DNA from: Fluviicola sp.
GTDB taxonomy: Bacteria; Bacteroidota; Bacteroidia; Flavobacteriales_D; Crocinitomicaceae
Direction of reading: 5' to 3'
Length of the DNA stretch: 16,457 nucleotides
Assembly: GCF_030151805.1 (NCBI RefSeq)
Contig: NZ_JASLCN010000002.1
Span: forward strand, 1-16,457
Part shown: piece by piece, positions 6,896 to 12,865 of the stretch
How the letters are laid out: each line of letters starts with the position of its first letter
Position numbering within the stretch: position 1 is the first letter of the stretch
Notes under the pieces: model-generated
What the model was told of the DNA's origin: nothing
Databases searched by the model: none
What the model saw: only the letters and a program-made list of their open reading frames with translations
Made by a program: the position numbers and the translations under genes

Positions 6896-7872
6896 AAACA
6901 AACGTTTTTAAAAGTGTAAAATGCTTTTCCGCTGCGGATTTGTTCGTCTGCCCGAGTGAAAGCATGTTCAAAAGTCACTTGCGGTTCAAGTGTTTGTAAC
7001 GCAAGTGCTACATTTCCGGCAAGCACGGTATTCTGACTCTCATTTCCTTCTCCGCGTAAAATAGCAGTGAAGATTCTTGCTGATTCTGAAACAGAATTTC
7101 CTCCCGAGATTTCTTCGGGTTTGATCAGTAACTGATTCGGAGCATGTTGAATCAATTGATCGCTGTCGGCTTTCAGCACGCGGGTTCCTCCGATAAATGT
7201 CAACTCGTCGTATCCGGAAAGTCCGTGTAATACGGCGAAATTGCTTCGTTTTGATTTCAGAATGTGCTGGTATTGCTTTGCCAGTTCCAGGGAATACGTT
7301 CCTGTCAATTGATGCGTGGAATGATGCGGATTTACCAAAGGTCCGAGTCCGTTGAATAAAGTTGCCATTCCCAGGGATTGCCGCAATGGAGCAACCCGGA
7401 GTAGGGCCGGATGAAACAAAGGCGCATGTAGGAAACAGATGTTGTTTTGGTCCAATTGACGCTGTAGTTCTTTCGGATCCGAAGAAAATTCGTAACCCAG
7501 GTATTCCAGAACTGTAGACGAACCGCATAAGGAACTGACTCCGTAATTTCCGTGTTTCACAACTTTGTATCCCATGGAAGCGAGAATAAAAGAGGTCAAA
7601 GTGGAAATGTTGAAGGTGTTTTTCCCATCTCCGCCGGTTCCGCAGCAATCAATGCTTTGTTCCGTTTGGAGATTCAGAGGTTTTGCCAGTTCAATCAAGG
7701 CATCCTGAAATCCTTCCAGTTCCGAAAGTTGCAAACCGCGCATTTGAATCGTAGTGATAATGGCAACAATTTGTGTATCGGAAATTTCGTTTCTCCCGAT
7801 TTGAATCATGCACGAATGCGCTTCTTCCCGGCTTAAGGTGCCGTTGTCGATTAATTTTTTAAGGTAATTCAT
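6892..7872 (-). CDS. trpD: Anthranilate phosphoribosyltransferase
   Basis: TrpD transfers the phosphoribosyl group of PRPP to anthranilate. The 326-residue protein has the GTGGD PRPP/Mg-binding motif at 78-82, NTFNIST directly after it, and KHGNYGVSSLCGS at 106-118, the anthranilate/PRPP loop. It is a stand-alone enzyme, not fused to trpG as in enterobacteria. Both junctions are ATGA overlaps (with trpG at 7869-7872 and trpC at 6892-6895). No Trp residues. Confidence 0.97.
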   Translation of the reverse strand: MNYLKKLIDNGTLSREEAHSCMIQIGRNEISDTQIVAIITTIQMRGLQLSELEGFQDALIELAKPLNLQTEQSIDCCGTGGDGKNTFNISTLTSFILASMGYKVVKHGNYGVSSLCGSSTVLEYLGYEFSSDPKELQRQLDQNNICFLHAPLFHPALLRVAPLRQSLGMATLFNGLGPLVNPHHSTHQLTGTYSLELAKQYQHILKSKRSNFAVLHGLSGYDELTFIGGTRVLKADSDQLIQHAPNQLLIKPEEISGGNSVSESARIFTAILRGEGNESQNTVLAGNVALALQTLEPQVTFEHAFTRADEQIRSGKAFYTFKNVCL

Positions 7873-8435
7873 GGATATGTGTTTAACCAGTTTTGAATCA
7901 TTTTTCGTCCCAAAGGCGTCAGAATCGACTCCGGATGGAATTGTACTCCGACTGTTGGAGCTGTTTTGTGCTGAATAGCCATCACGACTAAATCTTTTGT
8001 CGAGGCTGTTATTTCCAATTCGCTGGAAGGTGAAATCCGGGTTTGCCAGCTGTGATACCTTCCCACTTCCACTTCAGTTGGCAGGTTTTGGAAAATTCCG
8101 GATTCTTTTGAAATTGTTATCTGCGAAGCTTTTCCGTGAATGGGTTCCGGGCATGGAATCACTGAATCTCCGAAATGTTCTGCAATGGCCTGGTGCCCCA
8201 GACAAACTCCCAGAATCGGCTTTTTTCCGTGAAATCGCCGGATAACTTCTAAAAGGCCGCCTGCTTCAGAAGGAATTCCCGGGCCGGGAGAAAGTAAAAT
8301 CCCATCGGCTGATTCCAGAACTTCAAAATCAAGCTGATTGTTTCGCTGAACAACTACTTCGTGTTCTTCTTCTTTGATGTAACGAATCAGATTAAAAACA
8401 AAGGAATCAAAGTTGTCAATGACTGCAATTTTCAT
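7869..8435 (-). CDS. trpG: Anthranilate synthase glutamine amidotransferase subunit
   Basis: TrpG hydrolyses glutamine and delivers ammonia to TrpE. I choose the ATG at 8433-8435, which gives the canonical N terminus MKIAVIDNFDSFVFNL, 188 residues, and an ATGA overlap with trpE; an in-frame ATG at 8459 would add eight residues (MRHKTRFI) inside trpE with no family support. It is a class I amidotransferase: oxyanion segment SPGPGIPSEAG (49-59), nucleophile C78 in GVCLGHQ, and H167/E169 in VQFHPES complete the triad. HGKAS at 100-104 is the usual TrpG/PabA motif. It could also serve PabA, as in some bacteria, but its place in the operon supports TrpG. Two Trp residues. Confidence 0.95.
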   Translation of the reverse strand: MKIAVIDNFDSFVFNLIRYIKEEEHEVVVQRNNQLDFEVLESADGILLSPGPGIPSEAGGLLEVIRRFHGKKPILGVCLGHQAIAEHFGDSVIPCPEPIHGKASQITISKESGIFQNLPTEVEVGRYHSWQTRISPSSELEITASTKDLVVMAIQHKTAPTVGVQFHPESILTPLGRKMIQNWLNTYP

Positions 8436-9811
8436 AATGAATCGGGTTTTGTGGCGCATTGAATGGCTTTCCGGATTGCACCGAGTTTATTACTGACTTC
8501 TTCCAGTTCGTTTTCCGGAACGGAATCCAGGACAATTCCTGCTCCGGCTTGATATCTGAGTATGTTATTGCTGCTTAAAGCGCTGCGAATAATGATTGCC
8601 AGGTTCATATTTCCGTTGCTGTGAATGAATCCTACTGCGCCGCCGTAAAATCCGCGACCGGTTTTTTCATAGTGATTCAGCAGTTCCAGGGCTTTCGGTT
8701 TGGGTGTTCCTGAAAGTGTTCCGGCGGGAAATGTTCCGTTGAACAGCGAAAGCGCGGACTCTTCTGTTTGGGCTGTGACTTTCGAAACGAGGTGAATCAC
8801 ATGAGAGAAATGCTGAACTTCTTTGTACGATGTAATTTTGACAGATGTGCAGAATTTACTCAGATCATTTCTTGCAAGGTCAACCAACATGGTGTGTTCG
8901 GCATTTTCCTTTTCGTCCTGAGTCAATTGTTGAACCAATTGCTTATCCAGATTGGAATCTCCCGTTTTTCGAACTGTTCCGGCAATGGGATGTATTTCTG
9001 CGATACCGTTCTTCAGCTGAATTTGCGTTTCCGGTGAAGAGCCGAATAAACGATACGATTCCATGTCGAGATAGAACAAATAGGGCGAAGGATTGAGTCG
9101 TCGCAATTGCCTGTAAACCTGGAAGTCATCTCCGAAAAATGCCTGCTCAAAAGGCCGCGAAACCACCAGTTGAAATACATCGCCCCGGTAAATATGCGTT
9201 TTGGCTTGCCGCACCAATTGCAGGAAGTCATCTTCGGAAACAGTTGTTTTTTCTTCATTTACCAGCTCGAAAGGTAGGTTGGAAGCTTTGTTGAAGCGAA
9301 GTAACTCCGGGAACTCCGTGTGGCTTTTGGATGTTGGTTCAAATGCGTTGAACAAAATACTTCCCCGGTCGTGAAAATGGTCCAAAACAACCAGGTATTG
9401 AAAGAGTGTGAATCGCGCTAAAGGAAGTTGTAATTGCGATTCCGAAGTGGAAATATGCTCCTCGAAATGAGAAAATTCAAAACTGAAGTAGCTTAGAAAT
9501 CCATTGTGCTCAAAATTGTTTTGGAACGAATACTTGTTGAGCAGGTTCTGGATTTGCTGCGTGATTTTCTGAGGATCTTCAACCGGAATCCGGTATACGG
9601 AATCAAGCTCCTGAATGCAAATTTCCGTTTGAAAAACCTGGATGTCAATCAGCGGATTCAATCCGATGAAAGATTTGCTGGAAGTCCGGTCATTGTAATC
9701 GTTACTTTCCAATAAACACGGCGACCGGAAACGGTTTTTGAACGATAAATAAAGCCCGACAGAAGTGTAATTGTCGGCGTTAAAGGAATATTCTTGTGTG
9801 TAAATATGCAT
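8432..9811 (-). CDS. trpE: Anthranilate synthase component I
   Basis: TrpE converts chorismate and ammonia to anthranilate and pyruvate, the committed step of Trp synthesis. The 459-residue protein has an N-terminal regulatory domain (about 15-150) with the LLES motif at 33-36, the element that binds feedback Trp in characterised TrpE proteins, together with PSPYLFYL at 241-248. The chorismate-binding domain covers about 195-450, with PIAGT (275-279), DLARNDL (311-317), FPAGTLSGTPK (361-371) and GAGIVLDSVPENELEE (423-438). Allosteric Trp inhibition is therefore likely, on top of the transcription attenuation seen upstream. It has no Trp residue. It is the first gene of the operon; the stop overlaps trpG. 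Confidence 0.97.
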   Translation of the reverse strand: MHIYTQEYSFNADNYTSVGLYLSFKNRFRSPCLLESNDYNDRTSSKSFIGLNPLIDIQVFQTEICIQELDSVYRIPVEDPQKITQQIQNLLNKYSFQNNFEHNGFLSYFSFEFSHFEEHISTSESQLQLPLARFTLFQYLVVLDHFHDRGSILFNAFEPTSKSHTEFPELLRFNKASNLPFELVNEEKTTVSEDDFLQLVRQAKTHIYRGDVFQLVVSRPFEQAFFGDDFQVYRQLRRLNPSPYLFYLDMESYRLFGSSPETQIQLKNGIAEIHPIAGTVRKTGDSNLDKQLVQQLTQDEKENAEHTMLVDLARNDLSKFCTSVKITSYKEVQHFSHVIHLVSKVTAQTEESALSLFNGTFPAGTLSGTPKPKALELLNHYEKTGRGFYGGAVGFIHSNGNMNLAIIIRSALSSNNILRYQAGAGIVLDSVPENELEEVSNKLGAIRKAIQCATKPDSL

Positions 9812-9831
9812 AAAATGAGTTTTTTGGGAAT

Positions 9832-9866
9832 AAAAAAACGGCTTGCCACCAGTGTGACAAGCCGTT
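9832..9866 (-). terminator. trp attenuator terminator (3:4 hairpin)
   Basis: On the minus strand AACGGCTTGTCAC (9866-9854) pairs with GTGGCAAGCCGTT (9849-9837) over 13 bp including one G-U, with tetraloop ACTG, followed by a T run to 9832. It stands 20 nt before the trpE start and after the leader ORF, so it ends transcription before the structural genes unless the antiterminator forms. Confidence 0.93.
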
Positions 9867-9920
9867 CAAAAAATAGATATCATGAATTATGCGTCCGTCA
9901 CTTTTCTAGTATACAGACAC
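9854..9920 (-). promoter_or_regulatory. trp attenuator alternative pairings 1:2 and 2:3
   Basis: Region 1 GTGTCTG (9920-9914) starts at the last base of the second Trp codon and pairs over 7 bp (two G-U) with CGGACGC (9897-9891). Region 2 GTGACGG (9901-9895) instead pairs over 7 bp (two G-U) with TTGTCAC (9860-9854), the inner 5' arm of the terminator. The two pairings share 9895-9897 and are exclusive. A ribosome stalled at the TGG pair (9925-9920) would cover region 1 and free region 2 for antitermination; a ribosome at the stop codon (9889-9887) would cover region 2 and let the terminator form. Pairings are by eye; energies were not computed. Confidence 0.75.
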
Positions 9921-9934
9921 CACCAAAATTTCAT
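9887..9934 (-). CDS. trpL: trp leader peptide with tandem Trp codons
   Basis: The reading frame is ATG at 9934-9932 to TAA at 9889-9887 and encodes MKFWWCLYTRKVTDA, 15 residues with two adjacent Trp codons at positions 4 and 5. Such a peptide has no function of its own in known trp attenuators; its translation rate reports charged tRNA-Trp. It lies between a consensus promoter (9957-9986) and the attenuator terminator (9866-9832), the exact order of a ribosome-mediated attenuator. An in-frame ATG at 9952 would extend it by six codons (MIFQQT), but that ATG sits at the predicted transcription start, so the start at 9934, with a 5' leader of about 17 nt, is preferred. No Shine-Dalgarno sequence is seen, as is usual in this phylum. 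Confidence 0.9.
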   Translation of the reverse strand: MKFWWCLYTRKVTDA

Positions 9935-9956
9935 TGTTTGTTGAAAAATCATGGAG

Positions 9957-9986
9957 CAAAGATACGAGTACAAATGATACTTCCAA
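9957..9986 (-). promoter_or_regulatory. trp operon promoter
   Basis: On the minus strand the -7 box is TATCTTTG (9964-9957), an exact TAnnTTTG match, and a TTG at 9986-9984 lies 19 nt upstream, within the 17-23 nt spacing known for Bacteroidota promoters. Transcription would start near 9952, about 17 nt before the leader ATG. Confidence 0.8.
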
Positions 9987-9997
9987 GAAAAATTGTG

Positions 9998-10009
9998 AAA
10001 TAATTATTT
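9998..10009. promoter_or_regulatory. AT palindrome midway between the two divergent promoters
   Basis: AAATAATTATTT is a perfect 12-bp palindrome between the -33 elements of the leftward trp promoter (9984-9986) and the rightward DAHP synthase promoter (10014-10017). It could act as a shared UP-like element or a binding site, but AT-rich palindromes arise easily by chance. Confidence 0.25.
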
Positions 10010-10013
10010 TTAA

Positions 10014-10048
10014 TTTGAGTTTTAGTTAAATAAATAACACTACTTTTG
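10014..10048 (+). promoter_or_regulatory. Promoter for the DAHP synthase/aroA transcript
   Basis: The -7 box TACTTTTG (10041-10048) matches TAnnTTTG exactly; TTTG at 10014-10017 is a possible -33 element with a 23-nt spacer, at the upper end of the usual range. Transcription would start near 10053, only about 6 nt before the leader ATG at 10059. Confidence 0.6.
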
Positions 10049-10058
10049 AGCTGAGATC

Positions 10059-10112
10059 ATGAAAAAAACAACACAGATAGTAAAGAATATTTGGCGCATC
10101 GAAATACATTAA
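10059..10112 (+). CDS. Candidate leader peptide of the DAHP synthase operon, one Trp codon
   Basis: The frame runs from ATG 10059 to TAA 10112 and encodes MKKTTQIVKNIWRIEIH, 17 residues with a single Trp codon (TGG, 10092-10094) late in the frame. It begins just after a promoter box and is followed by a terminator that precedes the DAHP synthase start. The TGG sits 5 nt before region 1 of a 7-bp hairpin (10099-10118), so stalling there would switch the downstream RNA fold. There are no Phe or Tyr codons, so Trp is the likely signal; four Ile codons are an alternative. One regulatory codon gives weaker control than tandem codons. The gene assignment rests on arrangement, not on similarity. Confidence 0.65.
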   Translation: MKKTTQIVKNIWRIEIH

Positions 10113-10152
10113 TTTCGAAGCTCAACTGTTAATAGTTGTCAATCCCGCTTCG
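10099..10152 (+). promoter_or_regulatory. DAHP synthase attenuator alternative pairings 1:2 and 2:3
   Basis: Region 1 TCGAAAT (10099-10105) pairs over 7 Watson-Crick bp with ATTTCGA (10112-10118). Region 2 CGAAGC (10116-10121) can instead pair over 6 Watson-Crick bp with GCTTCG (10147-10152), part of the terminator 5' arm; the intervening CAACT (10123-10127) and AGTTG (10134-10138) form a nested hairpin. The two folds share 10116-10118 and are exclusive. Stalling at TGG 10092-10094 would mask region 1; a ribosome at the stop (10110-10112) would mask region 2. Pairings are by eye, without energies. Confidence 0.65.
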
Positions 10153-10170
10153 TTTTGGAGCGGGATTTTT
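10141..10170 (+). terminator. Attenuator terminator before the DAHP synthase gene
   Basis: AATCCCGCTTC (10141-10151) pairs with GGAGCGGGATT (10157-10167) over 11 bp including one G-U, loop GTTTT, followed by T to 10170. It lies between the leader ORF and the start codon at 10209 on the same strand, so it must be bypassed to express DAHP synthase. Confidence 0.88.
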
Positions 10171-10208
10171 CGTTTAATATGAATTAAAAAAAGTAATTTG
10201 GTTCTATC

Positions 10209-11288
10209 ATGAATAGCATCATCCAAAAAGGAGGAAAACGACCGATCATTATAGCGGGGCCTTGCAGTGCGGAAACAGAAGAACAAGTCATGGAGACGGC
10301 TCTTCAAATTAAAGAATCCTGTAAAATCGACATGTTGCGGGCAGGGATTTGGAAGCCGCGAACACGCCCGGATTCTTTTGAAGGAGTTGGAGAAATTGGT
10401 TTGAGCTGGCTGATCAATGCCGGAAAAGAACTGGGAGTTCCGACAACTACTGAAGTTGCCAATACGAAACACGTGGAACAGGCTTTGAAAGCGGGTGTGG
10501 ATGTATTGTGGATCGGTGCGCGTACAACGGTGAATCCATTTGCAGTGCAGGAAATTGCAGATGCTTTGAAAGGAGTGAAAATTCCTGTTTTGGTAAAAAA
10601 TCCCGTAAATCCGGATTTGGAATTATGGATCGGTGCCTTTGAACGATTGGAAAAATCCGGAATCACGGAAGTGGGGGCAATCCACCGTGGTTTTTCGGTA
10701 TATAAGCATGCGAAATACAGAAATGTGCCCAATTGGGAAATTCCGATAGCGCTTCATGAGCGTTTGCCGGATCTGCCGATTATCAATGATCCGAGTCATA
10801 TTACCGGAAACCGCGATTTGTTGCTGGAAGTTTCACAGAAAGCAATGGATTTGAATTTCGACGGATTGATTATCGAAACACACCGGAATCCGGATTTGGC
10901 GTGGTCTGATGCCGCACAGCAATTAACACCGAAGAATCTGGGGATTTTACTGGATAGTTTGGTGTTGCGATCACAGCATTCCGAAAAACTAAATACAGAA
11001 CACATTTCCATTATCCGCGAAAAGATCGGTGATCTGGACGATCGTTTGTTTGATATTCTGACTGCGCGGATGCAGTTGAGTGAAGATTTGGGTCAATTTA
11101 AAAAAGAACACAATATCACGATTCTCCAGCCGGAACATTGGCGAAAACTGATCTCGGCCCGCTTGGGAAGAGCTTCCGAGTACAATTTGAGTGATCGTTT
11201 TGTGCGCCAGGTAATGGATGCCATTCACCAGGAATCTATTCGCCACCAGGTTCGGGTAATGAATCATTCTTCGGGGAAAGAGGAATGA
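10209..11288 (+). CDS. Bifunctional DAHP synthase / chorismate mutase
   Basis: The protein (359 residues) joins the first shikimate-pathway enzyme, which condenses PEP and erythrose 4-phosphate to DAHP, with chorismate mutase, which commits chorismate to Phe/Tyr. The N-terminal type I-beta DAHP synthase (about 10-250, KDO8P-synthase-like barrel) shows GPCSAE (17-22), KPRT (49-52), IGART (102-106), KNP (130-132), IHRG (158-161), DPSHITG (194-200) and the metal motif ETH (223-225). The C-terminal AroQ chorismate mutase (about 262-348) shows R270, a LDDRLFDILTARMQL helix with R287, and a final QESIRHQ helix. Such fusions in Bacteroidota (for example the Prevotella enzyme) are inhibited by prephenate; that is family knowledge, not seen here. 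The stop overlaps aroA (ATGA at 11285-11288). A leader ORF and terminator upstream suggest attenuation. Confidence 0.95.
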   Translation: MNSIIQKGGKRPIIIAGPCSAETEEQVMETALQIKESCKIDMLRAGIWKPRTRPDSFEGVGEIGLSWLINAGKELGVPTTTEVANTKHVEQALKAGVDVLWIGARTTVNPFAVQEIADALKGVKIPVLVKNPVNPDLELWIGAFERLEKSGITEVGAIHRGFSVYKHAKYRNVPNWEIPIALHERLPDLPIINDPSHITGNRDLLLEVSQKAMDLNFDGLIIETHRNPDLAWSDAAQQLTPKNLGILLDSLVLRSQHSEKLNTEHISIIREKIGDLDDRLFDILTARMQLSEDLGQFKKEHNITILQPEHWRKLISARLGRASEYNLSDRFVRQVMDAIHQESIRHQVRVMNHSSGKEE

Positions 11289-12532
11289 TGGAACAGCATA
11301 TTCAACCCGGATTTCTTTCCGGAACGATTCAGATTCCGGCTTCTAAAAGCGATTCGCAGCGCGCAATTCTTTGTGCTGCTTTGGCAGAGGGAAAATCGCG
11401 TTTGAGTGGTTTGGGAAGCAGTGAGGATGAAAAAGCGATGCTCGGTTCTGTTCGCGCTTTGGGTGCAAGGGTGAATTTGATTTCGCCTTCGCTTGCTGAG
11501 ATTTCAGGAATCACTGAGATTTCAGAACCCTTGAGTCTTTCTGCAGGAGAATCCGGATTGGGCTTGCGTTTATTGACTTGTGTCAGTGCAGGTTTTGACC
11601 AAAAAGTAGTTTTGAACGGAACAGGAAGTTTGTTGAAACGACCGATGGACTTTTTCGATGAGGTACTTCCGGAATTTGGCTGTGAAGTGAAGACGACCAA
11701 TGGATTTCTGCCGATTGAAGTTTGCGGACCTTTGCAGGGACGGGATTTGACCGTCGACGGATCCCTGAGTTCTCAGTTTATTTCCGGTTTATTGATGGCG
11801 CTTCCGCGAAGTGAACAGGCGAGTTCATTAACGGTTTCAGATATGAAATCGGGACCGTATATTCAAATGACGCTCAAAACGCTTCGTGCATTCGGAATTG
11901 AAATTGAAAACCAGGAAAATGTATTCCGCATTCCGGGAAATCAATCTTACCGGGCAACAGATTATAGGATCGAAGGAGATTGGAGTTCGGCCAGTTATTG
12001 GTTGGCAGCTTCGGCTGTTGGTCATGCAATTTCTATTTCGGGCTTAACGATGGGAAGTTTGCAGGCCGATAAAGCGATGCTGAATGCTTTGATGAACGCA
12101 GGATGTAAAATTCAGATCGAAAACCAGTCTGTTCGGATTGACGGTGAGAACCTGCATCCCTTTGAATTTGACGCAGAAAATTGCCCCGATTTGTTTCCTG
12201 CTTTGGTCGTATTAGCTGCAAAATGCAGGGGAATTTCGACAATCAAAGGAGTACGAAGATTGGAGCATAAAGAAAGTAACCGCGGCGTAACGCTTCAATC
12301 GGAGTTCGGAAAAATGGGATTGAAAATTGATCTGAATGATGATGAAATGGTGATTCACGGGACAGGAAGCCTGGAAGGTGCGCATGTGTCTTCGCATCAC
12401 GATCACCGGATTGCAATGTCTTTAGCGATTGCCGGAAGTTTTGCAAACGGGAAAACAATTATTCAGAATGCGGAAGCTGTTGCGAAAAGTTATCCGGATT
12501 TCTGGGAGCATTTACACAGTTTGAATGAGTAA
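11285..12532 (+). CDS. aroA: 3-phosphoshikimate 1-carboxyvinyltransferase (EPSP synthase)
   Basis: EPSP synthase joins PEP and shikimate 3-phosphate in the sixth shikimate step. The 415-residue protein has the substrate motif ASKSDSQRA with K21, S22 and R26, KRP with R119, DWSSASYW (232-239), D302 in CPDLFPAL as the likely catalytic acid, the LEHKESNR motif (327-333), DHRIAM (373-378) and K401 in AKSYPDFW. The phosphate/PEP loop reads AGESGLGLRLL (87-97), not the class I GNAGTAMRP form. The start at 11285 overlaps the upstream stop as ATGA; an ATG one codon later (11288) is equally possible. It is in one transcript with DAHP synthase-chorismate mutase. No other aro gene is adjacent. Confidence 0.96.
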   Translation: MMEQHIQPGFLSGTIQIPASKSDSQRAILCAALAEGKSRLSGLGSSEDEKAMLGSVRALGARVNLISPSLAEISGITEISEPLSLSAGESGLGLRLLTCVSAGFDQKVVLNGTGSLLKRPMDFFDEVLPEFGCEVKTTNGFLPIEVCGPLQGRDLTVDGSLSSQFISGLLMALPRSEQASSLTVSDMKSGPYIQMTLKTLRAFGIEIENQENVFRIPGNQSYRATDYRIEGDWSSASYWLAASAVGHAISISGLTMGSLQADKAMLNALMNAGCKIQIENQSVRIDGENLHPFEFDAENCPDLFPALVVLAAKCRGISTIKGVRRLEHKESNRGVTLQSEFGKMGLKIDLNDDEMVIHGTGSLEGAHVSSHHDHRIAMSLAIAGSFANGKTIIQNAEAVAKSYPDFWEHLHSLNE

Positions 12533-12865
12533 TTTGCCGTTCAGATTGAATATTTACCATTTATCATTTATTCCACATAATTAGTAGATTGAGTTTGAAT
12601 TTTAAAGATTTGTTTTTTATTTTCGTAGAGCTGAAACTAAGAGACGCACTTACTACTAATAAGTTCCAAGAGTTTATTTACGTTACAGCAATAGTTTTTA
12701 TTGCCACTCTTCTGTATTTTGACAACAGCTCAGATTACCGGATTTTTTTTGGTTTCTATGATGAAGGTTGAGAATATGCAGCGAGTGAAGCAATAGTAAT
12801 TTTTCTTCATAATCAGGTAAAAGCATCAGTCTATGACTGATGCTTTTGAAGTTTATATGCTTTTC
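12533..12865. other. Intergenic region between convergent aroA and the DUF4139 gene
   Basis: This 333-bp AT-rich stretch holds a bidirectional terminator near its right end. A 60-codon reading frame (12589-12771, plus) can start only at TTG and encodes a hydrophobic segment (FIYVTAIVFIATLLYF) typical of a membrane span. It has no promoter box and no recognisable family, so I do not call it a gene; a decayed gene fragment or an unannotated small membrane protein remains possible. Otherwise I see nothing. Confidence 0.4.
12819..12847. terminator. Bidirectional intrinsic terminator
   Basis: AAAAGCATCAGTC (12819-12831) and GACTGATGCTTTT (12835-12847) are perfect inverted repeats of 13 bp around a TAT loop. 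A's on one side and T's on the other serve both strands, ending the aroA transcript and the convergent DUF4139 gene, whose stop is 18 bp away. Confidence 0.88.

Noticed and set aside
8436..8459. Longer TrpG start eight codons upstream
   Set aside because: Lies inside trpE, adds residues absent from the family, and breaks the ATGA overlap pattern of the operon.
9935..9952. Upstream in-frame ATG of the trp leader (MIFQQT extension)
   Set aside because: It coincides with the predicted transcription start, so would need leaderless initiation; the ATG at 9934 fits better, though the Trp codons are the same either way.
12589..12771. 60-residue frame with a hydrophobic segment
   Set aside because: Needs a TTG start, has no promoter box or recognisable family; noted under the intergenic entry instead.
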